From SW10 sp965657795 (GTDB taxonomy: Bacteria; Verrucomicrobiota; Verrucomicrobiia; Verrucomicrobiales; Akkermansiaceae): DNA of 64,000 nt. A program made the position numbers and the translations under genes. The stretch's first letter is position 1. Each line of letters starts with the position of its first letter. Below are positions 16,779 to 25,866 of this stretch, piece after piece. Under the pieces are notes generated by a model. The model saw nothing but the letters and a program-made list of their open reading frames with translations. It was not told the origin of the DNA and did not search any database. The stretch spans positions 5,760 to 69,759 of the forward strand of contig CBFHQJ010000013.1 of assembly GCA_965657795.1 (NCBI GenBank), written 5' to 3'.

Positions 16779-18659
16779 ATGGATTTTTTTGAAGCACAGG
16801 ATGAGGCGCGGAAGAAGACCAAGTGGTTGGTTCTTTGGTTTATCCTGTCGGTGATCGGCGTGGCGGTGGCAGTGGGTTTCCTGGCGCTGTCCTTAACCGG
16901 AGGCGATGAAGGGTTGTTTGCTTTGGCGACGATCGTGACGGGTGGAATCATCCTTGCGGCGAGCGCTTTTAAGTCGATGCAGTTGAGTGCCGGCGGATCG
17001 GTGGTGGCGGAAGATCTGGGCGGTCGTTTGGTGATGCCTGGCACGACTGATTTTGAAGAGAAGCGGCTTTTGAATATTGTTTCGGAAATGGCCTTGGCTT
17101 CCGGGATGCCGGTTCCGCAGGTTTATCTCCTCGATCATGAGGAGGGGATCAATGCTTTTGCAGCGGGGACCGAACCCTCCAATGCAGTGATCGGGTTGAC
17201 ACGCGGGTGTTTGCAAAGACTTTCCCGTGAGGAGTTATCGGGCGTCATTGCTCATGAATTCAGCCACATTCTCAATGGCGACATGCGGCTGAACATGCGC
17301 TTGATGGGATTGGTCTTCGGGCTGGTCGTGCTGTCGATCATTGGACGGGGGATGGTGGAGCTATTGCGATTTCAAAATCTCTCTTCACGGCGTAACAACA
17401 AGGAGGGCGGAAACATCATGCTGGTGCTGTTTTTGCTGGGGCTTGGTTTGCTTGTGATCGGAGGGCTGGGGAGTTTTTTTGGACGTTTGATTCAGGCGGC
17501 GGTTTCGCGTCAGCGGGAGTTTTTGGCAGATGCCTCGTCGGTTCAGTTCACAAGAAATCCGGATGGAATCGTGGGAGCATTGAAAAAGATCGGAGGCACG
17601 GAGATTGGATCTAAAATGCAGGCTCCGAAGGCGGTGGAGGCGAGCCATATGTTTTTCTCGAGTGGCGGAATGTTTAGCTTTGGACTCGCGACTCATCCGC
17701 CATTGGATGTTCGAATTCGCGCGGTGCAGGAGAGTTGGGATGGCGAGTTTGTGGCCTCGGAGATCAAGCCGGTGGCGTCTGATCGGGTGGCGAGAGAGGT
17801 GGAAAGAAAAGGGCCGCTGTATGCACTGCCGGGTGCGGTAGTTCTGGGTGCGGTGAGTGGGATTGGTGAGGATGAGCGTCGAAGGATTTCAACGGGGCAG
17901 CAATTGCATCGGGGGATTTCTCATCGCTGGCGGGAGGCGACCCAGGATCGTGAGGTTGCCCAAGCAGTGATTTTTGGTTTGTTGCTCGCTGAGGATGATC
18001 AGCTTTTGCGGGGCGAAGTTTCCTTTCTGGAGAAAGCTGCGGGGCTTGAAGCCAAGGATCTGGCGCTGGGGTGGCAGGCGGAGGTTCGCGGATTGCATTC
18101 TGCAAGGAAGATCGCCTTGGTCGAGTTGGCCTTGCCGACCTTGCGTGGCTTAAGTCCGATGGAATACGAGCGATTCCGGGATATCACCCGGTGGTTGATC
18201 GCGAGTGACGGGCAGGTTGATCTTTTTGAATTTATGATCCAGAGGGTGATCGAAAGACATCTTGGGAGCCACTTTGATCGAAAGGCTTTTCGTAAAATCC
18301 GCTATCATAAGTTCGATCGTCTGCTGCCGGAAGCGAACGTTTTGGTTTCGACTGTCTCAGAGATCGGAGCTGGCAGTGCGGAAGATGCCGAGGCCGCTTA
18401 CCTGGGCGCGACGAGTGGTTGGAAGGCGCGTTTTGATCGGAAAGGGGTTTCCTCACACGATGAATTGGATGAAGTTCTGGACAAATTTGACCAAGCCTCT
18501 CCGCTCGTGCAACGGCAGGTGCTGGTGGCTTGTGTCACAGCGGCTGCGCGCGACGGAAAGCTCTCGAGCCGTGAAGCGGAATTGTTGCGCACGATTGCCG
18601 ATTCCATCGGATGCCCGCTGCCTCCATTCCCGGGGGAGCTTGTGGAAGAAGAGATTTAG
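16779..18659 (+). CDS. M48 (HtpX-like) membrane peptidase with TerB-like C-terminal extension
   Basis: 626 residues from ATG 16779 (a TTG 12 bases upstream is less likely). Two N-terminal membrane helices (about 18-65) precede the zinc site HEFSH within VIAHEFSHILNGD. Further helices follow near 175-195 and 215-235. The QREFLADASSVQFTRNPDG segment, seen as REFLADASSVQFTRNP, supplies the third zinc ligand and is diagnostic of HtpX/M48B. HtpX proteins degrade misfolded membrane proteins. Ordinary HtpX is about 290 residues. Here another 300 or so helical residues follow, ending in ACVTAAARDGKLSSREAELL, seen as AARDGKLSSREAELL, which resembles TerB helical domains. It is paired with lemA. Confidence 0.88.
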   Translation: MDFFEAQDEARKKTKWLVLWFILSVIGVAVAVGFLALSLTGGDEGLFALATIVTGGIILAASAFKSMQLSAGGSVVAEDLGGRLVMPGTTDFEEKRLLNIVSEMALASGMPVPQVYLLDHEEGINAFAAGTEPSNAVIGLTRGCLQRLSREELSGVIAHEFSHILNGDMRLNMRLMGLVFGLVVLSIIGRGMVELLRFQNLSSRRNNKEGGNIMLVLFLLGLGLLVIGGLGSFFGRLIQAAVSRQREFLADASSVQFTRNPDGIVGALKKIGGTEIGSKMQAPKAVEASHMFFSSGGMFSFGLATHPPLDVRIRAVQESWDGEFVASEIKPVASDRVAREVERKGPLYALPGAVVLGAVSGIGEDERRRISTGQQLHRGISHRWREATQDREVAQAVIFGLLLAEDDQLLRGEVSFLEKAAGLEAKDLALGWQAEVRGLHSARKIALVELALPTLRGLSPMEYERFRDITRWLIASDGQVDLFEFMIQRVIERHLGSHFDRKAFRKIRYHKFDRLLPEANVLVSTVSEIGAGSAEDAEAAYLGATSGWKARFDRKGVSSHDELDEVLDKFDQASPLVQRQVLVACVTAAARDGKLSSREAELLRTIADSIGCPLPPFPGELVEEEI

Positions 18660-18712
18660 CAAGAGCGGAGCTTGCATTTCGAGAGTGTGCGGTTGAGGTT
18701 CCCCCGCAGATC

Positions 18713-19609
18713 ATGGAGAAGGAACGTGCGCCCTGGTGGCTATGGCCGAACTTGCTGAGCCTCGACGCTCCGCTGGTCGCTTTGGCTTGGGCCTGGATGT
18801 TTTCCAAAGCGTGGGGAGTGGTGAGCGTGCCGTGGCAGCTTTGGGTGACGCTGGGCCTCTCGGTGTGGATTATTTATGCGCTCGACCGGATTGTGGATGC
18901 GCGCCGGACGGCAGACCGCGGACTTCTTGATGCCAGGCATCATTTTCACCAGCGGTATTCCAGGATTTTCATCGGAGTCATTGCGGTGGCGGCAATTTGG
19001 TGCCTCCACTCGGTGCTTTTTCAACTCGCTCAAACGGTGCTTCAATATGGCCTCTTCGTGATGGCATGTGCGGTGGTTTACTTCGTGATTGCGGTAAATC
19101 AGCCCAAAGCACCGCAGGCGGGGCTCGGCAAAAATGTTGTGGCCGGTCTGACCTTTACCTATGGAGCGTCGGCGGGGATCCACGCCTACTCGCCGGTTTT
19201 GCCTTTTGGCGATATGGTGTTTTCTTCCGAGGTCCTTCTTTTTGCCGCGCTTTGCGTGATTAACATGACCGCCATCGATTTCTGGCGATTGGAAGGTGAA
19301 GACGATGATGACGCTGCAGCCGTTCTGAACCTCGGAACGCTTCTCGTGGCCGGAGTAGCGATGTATATCTACATGAGCACACTGAAGCGCGAGGCCTTCT
19401 TTTTTAGCGAGGATTACTACCACGAGCAGGCCTTTTACAAGCCCTTTGCGGTTGGCTTGCTGGTAGGATCGGCCGGCTTCTTTTTGCTGAACCAAGCGCG
19501 TCGAAGATTCGAGGCGGATGCGTATCGGGTGATGGTGGATGTGGCGGTTGCTGCTCCGGTTTTTGTGTTTTGGGTGCTGGTGGCGCTGGATGGTGATCCA
19601 AGGACTTGA
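18713..19609 (+). CDS. UbiA-like polytopic membrane protein
   Basis: 298 residues from ATG 18713; the longer frame overlaps the upstream gene. About eight hydrophobic segments are visible. The sequence WIIYALDRIVDARRT recalls the Asp-rich motif of UbiA prenyltransferases, and the second half has AIDFWRLEGEDDDDAA. The overall similarity is loose: it could be a UbiA-fold enzyme or simply an uncharacterised membrane protein. It starts 53 bases after the M48 gene and ends 49 bases before adk. Confidence 0.6.
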   Translation: MEKERAPWWLWPNLLSLDAPLVALAWAWMFSKAWGVVSVPWQLWVTLGLSVWIIYALDRIVDARRTADRGLLDARHHFHQRYSRIFIGVIAVAAIWCLHSVLFQLAQTVLQYGLFVMACAVVYFVIAVNQPKAPQAGLGKNVVAGLTFTYGASAGIHAYSPVLPFGDMVFSSEVLLFAALCVINMTAIDFWRLEGEDDDDAAAVLNLGTLLVAGVAMYIYMSTLKREAFFFSEDYYHEQAFYKPFAVGLLVGSAGFFLLNQARRRFEADAYRVMVDVAVAAPVFVFWVLVALDGDPRT

Positions 19610-19658
19610 TTTGTGGTTGAGCGATTCGGCAACCTAACGCACACTCCGTTTTCTAAAA

Positions 19659-20294
19659 ATGAGCGGACTCGTCGAATCATCTAAAAAACCTGCAATTCTG
19701 ATCCTCGGTGCGCCAGGAGCCGGAAAGGGGACCCAAGGGGCTATTTTGGCTCAAATCCCACGTTTTTACCACTATTCCAGCGGAGACGTTTTTCGTCAGT
19801 TGGACACGCGAACCGAGCTGGGGCGCAAGTTTGTGGAGTATTCCAAGCGTGGTGAATTGGTGCCCGATGAGTTGACGATTCAGCTTTGGGCGAGCCACAT
19901 GAAGGATCTTGTGACAAGTCACCGCTACAAGCCGGACATTGATATTCTGCTGCTTGATGGAATTCCCAGAAATCAGGATCAGGCAAAAATGCTGGAAGAT
20001 CACGTCGAGATTCATGCTGTTTTTCATCTGAGCTGCCCAAATCGCGACGAGCTGGCGCGTCGACTCCGCAAGCGTGCGCTGAAGGAGCAGCGGCTTGACG
20101 ATGCTTCCGAGGTCGTGATTCAACATCGGATCAAAACTTACGAGGAGGAGACAAAGCCGATTTTGGATTATTACGGCGATGCCCTGCGTTGTGATATCGA
20201 TGCCACGCAGTCGCCTGTGAAGGTACTTCACGATATTTTGTCCAAGCTGCAAACTCTTGATGCTTATCAGGATATTGCCAACCAGACGATTTGA
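19659..20294 (+). CDS. adk: Adenylate kinase family nucleoside monophosphate kinase
   Basis: 211 residues with P-loop GAPGAGKGTQ, the NMP-binding segment GELVPDELTIQLW, and DGIPRNQDQAKML in place of the usual DGFPRTxxQA. The lid region is short (RKRALKEQRLDDASEVV). Interconverts ATP+AMP and ADP. Differences from canonical Adk (YSSGDVFRQLD for HxSTGDLLR) leave room for another NMP substrate or for a paralogue elsewhere. The stop is separated from the fmt start by three bases. Confidence 0.8.
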   Translation: MSGLVESSKKPAILILGAPGAGKGTQGAILAQIPRFYHYSSGDVFRQLDTRTELGRKFVEYSKRGELVPDELTIQLWASHMKDLVTSHRYKPDIDILLLDGIPRNQDQAKMLEDHVEIHAVFHLSCPNRDELARRLRKRALKEQRLDDASEVVIQHRIKTYEEETKPILDYYGDALRCDIDATQSPVKVLHDILSKLQTLDAYQDIANQTI

Positions 20295-20297
20295 GTG

Positions 20298-21224
20298 ATG
20301 CGTTTGGTTTTCATGGTCACGGGTGAGATCTCCGAACCTACTTTCGCCGATGCGCTTGCCAGCGAACATGAGGTGGTGGGGCTTGTCACCCAGCCGGATC
20401 GACCGGTCGGGCGAAAGCAGATCTTGACTGCTCCCAAGGTAAAAGAGTTGGCTCTGGCGGCGGGAGTTCCGGTAATTCAACCGGAATCAGTTCGCAAGGC
20501 GGAGGCCTTGGATCAGATCCGGAAGTGGAAACCGGAGGTGATCGTAGTGATGGCTTATGGACAGATTCTTCCGCAAGCCCTCATCGATATTCCGCCGCTT
20601 GCCATCATAAATCTGCACGCGTCCTTGCTTCCCAAATATCGGGGGGCTTCGTGTATTCAGGCGGCCTTGAAAAATGGCGATGCCGAGACCGGTTGGAGTG
20701 TCATACACGTGGTGAAAAAGCTGGATGCGGGAAACGTGATTTTGCAGCAACCTTTCCCGATTTTGGAAGGAGAGACCGGAGGCGAACTCCATGATCGTCT
20801 TGCCGGGTTGGGGCCGGCGGCGTGTCGATTGGCTTTGGCAAGACTTGAGAAAGGGCCGTTCGCAGGAGACGTGCAAGACGAGTCGCGGCAAACTTATGTT
20901 CCCAAGCTGGGTCGGAAGGACGGATACCTCGATTGGTCAAAGCCGGCGATTGAATTGGAGCGCTTGGTGCGGGCCTATCACCCGTGGCCGGGGACTTCGG
21001 CCGGGCTGGGGTCGAAGCGATTGAAGATTTTTCCGTCGGTGGAAATTGGCGAAGGAAAAGGTGAACCGGGAGAAGTTCTCAAAAACGAAGAAGGACATCT
21101 TGAGATAGCCTGCGGATCCGGAAGTCTGATTCTAGTTGAGGTCCAACTGGAGGGAAGCCGCCGAATGAGCGCTGGCGATCTCGCAAGAGGACATTTTGAG
21201 GCTCTGAAGGCAGGATTGAAATAG
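20298..21224 (+). CDS. fmt: Methionyl-tRNA formyltransferase
   Basis: 308 residues. The N-terminal formyltransferase domain carries AYGQILPQALIDIP, NLHASLLPKYRGAS and KLDAGNVI, with the catalytic Asn/His in INLHAS. The C-terminal OB-like domain follows from about 205 (LVRAYHPWPGTSA). It formylates initiator Met-tRNA. In the loop after YRG it has ASCIQ rather than the common AAPIN/AAPIQ, a modest substitution. ATG at 20298 follows adk closely, with a GTG just before as alternative. There is no def neighbour. Confidence 0.95.
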   Translation: MRLVFMVTGEISEPTFADALASEHEVVGLVTQPDRPVGRKQILTAPKVKELALAAGVPVIQPESVRKAEALDQIRKWKPEVIVVMAYGQILPQALIDIPPLAIINLHASLLPKYRGASCIQAALKNGDAETGWSVIHVVKKLDAGNVILQQPFPILEGETGGELHDRLAGLGPAACRLALARLEKGPFAGDVQDESRQTYVPKLGRKDGYLDWSKPAIELERLVRAYHPWPGTSAGLGSKRLKIFPSVEIGEGKGEPGEVLKNEEGHLEIACGSGSLILVEVQLEGSRRMSAGDLARGHFEALKAGLK

Positions 21225-21261
21225 TTCGCTTTTTTAGTCAAGCGATGTTAGGAGTTCACTC

Positions 21262-21795
21262 ATGCGAAAGATTTTCACTGTTCTTCTGGCGTCGGCGAGC
21301 TTGGCGGCGGCAACAACTCTCGAGGTTTTGCAGGTTTATCAACCGCTCTCTCTCCACGGGACGGATGTGGATCACGAATTTCAGGGAGAGGCGATTCAGG
21401 CTCAAATTTTTGCCCGGCCCATGGTGCTGAGTGGTGCCATACCGGAGAATCTGGTGTCTGCGATTGCGACGCCGCACCGGATGCCTGCGACTTTCAACTA
21501 CGACGTAAAGGAGTGTAATTTGCTGAGCCTGTTTCAGGTCGAGGTCTCGGGAATGATGGACGACTCGGGCGAGCTGAAGGTTTCGTTTAATCTGGCAAAG
21601 CTAAAGGCGCCGGAGGGTGTCGAGCTGCCGATCCGAACGGTTTTGAAACTTTCGATTCAGGCCCTCAAAAAGACTCTCGAGGACTACCACCATCCGGAGA
21701 ACAAGCCCTTGAAAGTGAAGATCGTTATCGAGGGGACAGCTCAAAAAAACAACTCGCTTCGCGATCTGAGCGGGGGATTCGTCGTCACGGGTTAG
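21262..21795 (+). CDS. Secreted hypothetical protein
   Basis: 177 residues, family not recognised. A signal peptide (MRKIFTVLLASASLAAAT) and a GGAG ribosome-binding site 8 bases upstream support the start. The mature part is about 160 residues of mixed alpha/beta with a single cysteine (KECNLLSL). It lies 37 bases after fmt, possibly transcribed with it. Confidence 0.6.
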   Translation: MRKIFTVLLASASLAAATTLEVLQVYQPLSLHGTDVDHEFQGEAIQAQIFARPMVLSGAIPENLVSAIATPHRMPATFNYDVKECNLLSLFQVEVSGMMDDSGELKVSFNLAKLKAPEGVELPIRTVLKLSIQALKKTLEDYHHPENKPLKVKIVIEGTAQKNNSLRDLSGGFVVTG

Positions 21796-21994
21796 GATGC
21801 CCACTCAGAATGCAGACGACAGCGATAGGATTACCACACTTTGTCTGGATACAGGTCAAAAGTTGGAACTTCATAAATATCATTGAGGGCCATCTGGCTG
21901 CCAAATAAGGAGAGGGTATTTGACCAATGCCCTTTCTTCCAGCCTGGTCAATTACGGTGGGCTTTCGCAGTGTGCCTTGCCGGTGAATTCAGCG

Positions 21995-22648
21995 CTACCC
22001 AAAGACCAGCCGCCAGAACCTCTTCCAGAGCGATGGCTTCTTTTTCTGAATGACGTTTGGGAGTTCGGTAAGAAGCCTGGAGCGAAGAGCTTTGGAGTGG
22101 GTTTCGGCCTCGGTCATGAGACTGAGAATTTGTTTTAGGTAGTCGTTGTGTTGCTTCATGGCATCGTCGCCCAGTGCGATTTTGAAATCGACGGATGCCT
22201 CTGCTCCCCATGCTTCGAAAGCCTGAAGTCGTTTGATTCTCTTACTCAATTTTTTCACTCCGCGGGTAGTGGGGCTTAGGGGCGCGTCACTCGTCATCCA
22301 ATCTTTCCAGTTACGGTTGCCCTTTGATTGATTACACTTTCCACACGCGGGGACGAGATTCTGAATCCGGGTGAGGTATCCGGTGGGTTGGCCGTTCCGC
22401 ATGACAGGATAGAAATGATCCCATTCGGTGGAAGGAGCTCCGCAATAGACGCAACGGAGATCGTCTGAATCCAGGTTGAGCAAGGAAAAGGCGTCGGCCA
22501 ATTCTAGTTCTGAGGGTGGAATATTTGGAATCAGAGAGCGCACGAAGGCTGACCGCATGCCGGAAGCTCTCGCCCCGATACTTTCTCCTCCGGGTGGCTG
22601 GTAGACCTGACGAGCACTGCATTTCTTCCTCTTCACGAGAGGCATCAT
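21995..22648 (-). CDS. HNH endonuclease domain protein
   Basis: 217 residues. The HNH core is clear: zinc cysteines CVYCGAPS and CGKCNQSKGN flank the catalytic WDHFYPV and LVPACG segments, in the order CxxC...DH...N...CxxC...N. The N-terminal 50 residues and C-terminal 70 helical residues have no match I recognise. Such stand-alone HNH proteins may belong to restriction, mobile-element or defence loci; no partner gene is adjacent. It is flanked on the 5' side by a 0.6 kb gap. Confidence 0.85.
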   Translation of the reverse strand: MMPLVKRKKCSARQVYQPPGGESIGARASGMRSAFVRSLIPNIPPSELELADAFSLLNLDSDDLRCVYCGAPSTEWDHFYPVMRNGQPTGYLTRIQNLVPACGKCNQSKGNRNWKDWMTSDAPLSPTTRGVKKLSKRIKRLQAFEAWGAEASVDFKIALGDDAMKQHNDYLKQILSLMTEAETHSKALRSRLLTELPNVIQKKKPSLWKRFWRLVFG

Positions 22649-23264
22649 GTGAGGAAATCTATCGCTGTCATGGCCAATATTCCATAGAGGATCGAACGCT
22701 CATGAATTCGTGTTTGGCGGGAGAGTCAATGAAGCCTCGTTGATCGCAATGACCATTTATGTGGCCTTGCATGAAACGGGTCCGACCCTCCTTCACTGGA
22801 AGATTTGAGTCCCATGGATTCTGAAGATCATAGGGTCTCGATTTTTTAAGGGCGAACCGAAGCAAGGGCGTAGAAAAATCGATGTTTTCCGGGCGAATCA
22901 CTTTCGACAGGGTTTGGGGTGGGAGGTGTGACTTCGGGCAGGATTGGACGATTTTTTCGAATCGGTTTCGGATATCTGTTGTTGGTCGCTAAACCCCTAC
23001 CAACTTTATTCGGAAAATCGGCCGCTGCGTCACCCCTCAGCCGCCCGCTTGTTCTCCAGTGTTGTGATGCCGTCTGAAATTGTATTCGGTTTCGAAGCTT
23101 GAGATCGGGTCAAAAAGCCAGTTTTTGATACGCAGGTTGCCGATAAATGGGATGTAGCGCCTGAATCCCAACAAAATTATCCTTCTGAAGAATCCGGAAA
23201 TTGGCTCTGCGAGTCTTTTCCGCTTTTCGGTCAAGTTCTGTCCTGCCAAGATCTTGGGCAGCAG
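22649..23264. other. 616-base gap without a supported gene
   Basis: Only short frames are present (77 codons on the minus strand at 22668-22901, and a minus frame antisense to pyrH). None shows a motif or convincing composition. No terminator, tRNA or repeat is apparent. The gap presumably holds the promoters of the HNH gene (-) and of pyrH (+), and may be an eroded gene. Confidence 0.5.
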
Positions 23265-23996
23265 ATGAGTGACCTTGCAGCGATCCGAAACTTCAAACGA
23301 GTGGTCTTGAAACTCAGCGGTGAAGCCCTCCGGGCTTCCGGGAGTCACGACAATATTTCCCCAGAAATCGTAGAGCGAATTGCGCGCGAGATTCATGAAG
23401 CCAGAAAAGTGGCTGAGGTGGAGCTGGCGATCGTGGTTGGCGGCGGCAATTTTTGGAGAGGCGCCTCGGCAAGTGCCCGCGGCATGGACCGTGCGACCGC
23501 CGATTACGTGGGGATGCTCGCCACGGTGATGAATGCTTTGGCCTTGCAAGCGGCTTTGGAGCAGGAGGGGGAGGAGTGTATCGTTCATTCAGCCATTCAC
23601 ATGCAAAACGTGGCCGAGCCCTTTATTCGTCGCAAGGCCTCCCGGCAAATGTCTCGGGGCGCGATCGTTATTTTTGCGGCCGGCACCGGCAGCCCTTTCT
23701 TTTCGACCGACACCACGGCAGCGCTGCGAGCCAATGAGATGAATGCCGATGTGATCTTCAAAGCCACCATGGTGGACGGAGTTTATGACTCGGATCCCAA
23801 GAAAAACCCGGACGCGGTGCGCTATGAGACCGTGTCATTCCGGGAGTGTATCAGCAGTGAGCTCGGCGTCATGGATGCCACAGCCTTTAGTCTCTGCATG
23901 GACAATGACATTCCCATCATCGTTTTTGATCTTGAGAAGGAAGGAAACATCCAACTTGCTCTCAACCGCCAGGACATTGGCACCATCGTTCATTAA
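23265..23996 (+). CDS. pyrH: UMP kinase
   Basis: 243 residues of the amino acid kinase fold: VVLKLSGEAL, VVGGGNFWRG, the GMDRATADYVGMLATVMNALALQ region (seen as DRATADYVGMLATVMNA) and DTTAALRANEM. Phosphorylates UMP to UDP in pyrimidine synthesis. Ends VIFDLE-like (IIVFDLEKEGN) as expected. Frr follows after 21 bases, the common pyrH-frr pair; rpsB and tsf, which often precede, are not here. Confidence 0.97.
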   Translation: MSDLAAIRNFKRVVLKLSGEALRASGSHDNISPEIVERIAREIHEARKVAEVELAIVVGGGNFWRGASASARGMDRATADYVGMLATVMNALALQAALEQEGEECIVHSAIHMQNVAEPFIRRKASRQMSRGAIVIFAAGTGSPFFSTDTTAALRANEMNADVIFKATMVDGVYDSDPKKNPDAVRYETVSFRECISSELGVMDATAFSLCMDNDIPIIVFDLEKEGNIQLALNRQDIGTIVH

Positions 23997-24017
23997 TCAC
24001 TAAAAACACCACTACCC

Positions 24018-24584
24018 ATGGAAGCAGCGGAAGCACTTAAACAGGTCGAAGAGGCCATGAAGAAAGCGGTCGAGCACACCAGCTCGGAGTTCACCTCAAT
24101 CCGGACCGGCAAAGCCTCACCGGCTTTGGTTGAAAATCTCGATGTCTCGGTTGCCGCCTATGGCAGCGTGATGAAGTTGAATGGTCTTGCCGTCATCACG
24201 GCACCGGAACCCCGGATGCTGGTGGTCCAGCCCTTCGATCCTTCGACCTCGGGTGATATCGATAAGGCGATTCGTGAAAGCAAGCTTGGCTTGAATCCCG
24301 TGAATGAAGGACAGCGAATCCGTCTACCGATTCCCGAACTGTCCGAAGAGCGTCGTGTGGAATTAACCAAGTCGGTGAAGTCAATGGCTGAAGAAGGTCG
24401 CGTTCGGATTCGCGGCGCTCGCAAGGACGGCATGGATCTCGGCAAGAAGATGAAATCCGATAACGATCTCACCGAGGATGGTCAGCGCGACTACGAAGCA
24501 AGCGTGCAGGATTTGACCAACAAGTATGTCAGCGAAATTGATTCCCTGACCGCGGCCAAGGAGAAGGAAGTAATGACGGTATAA
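24018..24584 (+). CDS. frr: Ribosome recycling factor
   Basis: 188 residues, the usual size (about 185). Motifs IRTGKASPALVENL, LAVITAPEPRMLVVQPFD (seen as PEPRMLVVQPFD), GLNPVNEGQRIRLPIPELSEERR (seen as GLNPVNEGQRIRLP) are canonical. With EF-G it splits post-termination ribosomes. A strong terminator follows 23 bases after the stop. Confidence 0.98.
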   Translation: MEAAEALKQVEEAMKKAVEHTSSEFTSIRTGKASPALVENLDVSVAAYGSVMKLNGLAVITAPEPRMLVVQPFDPSTSGDIDKAIRESKLGLNPVNEGQRIRLPIPELSEERRVELTKSVKSMAEEGRVRIRGARKDGMDLGKKMKSDNDLTEDGQRDYEASVQDLTNKYVSEIDSLTAAKEKEVMTV

Positions 24585-24606
24585 GCCTCTTCATCTCAAA
24601 TTTTCA

Positions 24607-24642
24607 GCTGCAGGAGGTCGTTTCTCCTGCAGCTTTTTTTTT
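24607..24642 (+). terminator. Rho-independent terminator of pyrH-frr
   Basis: GCTGCAGGAG (24607-24616) pairs with CTCCTGCAGC (24624-24633) around a GTCGTTT loop, followed by nine T. Confidence 0.95.
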
Positions 24643-24665
24643 GTGTCCGAGATTGTGGGGTGGCC

Positions 24666-24684
24666 CACAGCCGGGACGTCTGTG
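24666..24684. repeat. Small palindrome CACAG-CCGGGACGT-CTGTG
   Basis: A short hairpin with a GC-rich loop, 24 bases after the frr terminator and upstream of the amidohydrolase gene. Single copy in this window; possibly one unit of a genome-wide palindromic family. Confidence 0.3.
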
Positions 24685-24726
24685 CTACGGGTTTGACTGG
24701 CAGCATTGTTCGTGAAGGATGAATCC

Positions 24727-25806
24727 ATGCCACTCTTATGGTTTCTGCTGGTCTCGGCTGTCGTTCTTCTTGTTTTACGGGTAATCTTTTTTAAGGGGCC
24801 CTATTCTGCGGCTTCGCCTCCGTCCAAAGGAGTCCTCGACATGCATTGCCACACCGCAGGTTTTGGGGCAGGAGGGAGTGGGGCTCAAGTTTCGAAGGCT
24901 TTGCGTGGAAGTTGGAAGTTTAGTCTTTATCTCAAGATCTTTGGGACGAGTGAGGAGGAGGTGAGTGAAAAGGGAGACGCAATTGTGATGGATGTTATCG
25001 AACGTGAAATCGAGAACTCCAAACACGTCGACGATGTTGTCATTCTGGCGATGGATGCCCCATATGATGGAGATGGAAATTTGATCGAAAAAGAGATTGA
25101 GGCCTTTGTTCCAAATCGCTTTGTGGGTGAGTCGGTGAAGGGGAGAAAGGGGCTTCATTTTGGCTCAAGTGTTCATCCAAATCGCAAGGATGCCTTGGCG
25201 GAATTGGAGTGGTCAAAGGCGAATGGTGCGGTCTTTGTAAAGTGGCTGCCAAACATTCAGGGCATCAATCCTTCGGATGAAAGGTATCGCGATTATTATC
25301 TCAAGATGGTGGATTTGGATCTGCCTCTTCTAACCCACGTGGGGGATGAGGATTCATTTTCGCGAACCGACAATGCCTTGGGCGATCCGAAGCTTCTTAA
25401 ACTCCCGCTGGAATGCGGAGTGCGAATTATTGCGGCTCACGTTGCGAGTTCCGGAGAACGGGAGGGAGTGGAGAATATCGAACGCTTGCTCGAGATGATG
25501 CCGGATTATCCCAATCTTTATGCAGATATCTCCACCCTGACCCAAGCGAATCGCTGTAAGTATTTGCCCCAGGTGATCAACGACGACAGGCTAAAAGGTC
25601 GACTTATGTATGGCACTGATTACCCGCTCACAAATACTCCGATGGTCTCAGCCCTGCAGTTTCCGCTGCGACTCACAATCAGGGAGATGGTTGATATTGT
25701 GCTGACGCAAAACTCCTGGGATCGGGATGTGAAGCTGAAGGCCGCTCTCGGTTGTCCCAAGGAGGTTTTTGAAATGAGCCGCCGTTTTTTGAAGCTCGAC
25801 CGGTAA
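24727..25806 (+). CDS. Membrane-anchored amidohydrolase (amidohydrolase_2 type)
   Basis: 359 residues from ATG 24727, preceded by AAGGA; the longer TTG frame adds seven. An N-terminal helix (about 3-24) anchors it. The metal-dependent TIM-barrel motifs are in order: DMHCHTAG (HxH), VFVKWLPN (Lys position), LLTHVGDE, IIAAHVASSG and YGTDYPLTN (final Asp). This is the pattern of amidohydrolase/decarboxylase-type enzymes. The substrate is unknown. It converges with the sulfatase gene 60 bases beyond. Confidence 0.85.
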   Translation: MPLLWFLLVSAVVLLVLRVIFFKGPYSAASPPSKGVLDMHCHTAGFGAGGSGAQVSKALRGSWKFSLYLKIFGTSEEEVSEKGDAIVMDVIEREIENSKHVDDVVILAMDAPYDGDGNLIEKEIEAFVPNRFVGESVKGRKGLHFGSSVHPNRKDALAELEWSKANGAVFVKWLPNIQGINPSDERYRDYYLKMVDLDLPLLTHVGDEDSFSRTDNALGDPKLLKLPLECGVRIIAAHVASSGEREGVENIERLLEMMPDYPNLYADISTLTQANRCKYLPQVINDDRLKGRLMYGTDYPLTNTPMVSALQFPLRLTIREMVDIVLTQNSWDRDVKLKAALGCPKEVFEMSRRFLKLDR

Positions 25807-25866
25807 GCGAAACGATCAGGAGGCAGTGGGGGCGTTCGTCTATTCTTTACGCGAAAGCACTGTGGT

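Noticed and set aside
23037..23588. Minus-strand frame of 183 codons opposite pyrH
   Set aside because: Overlaps pyrH and has no motif.
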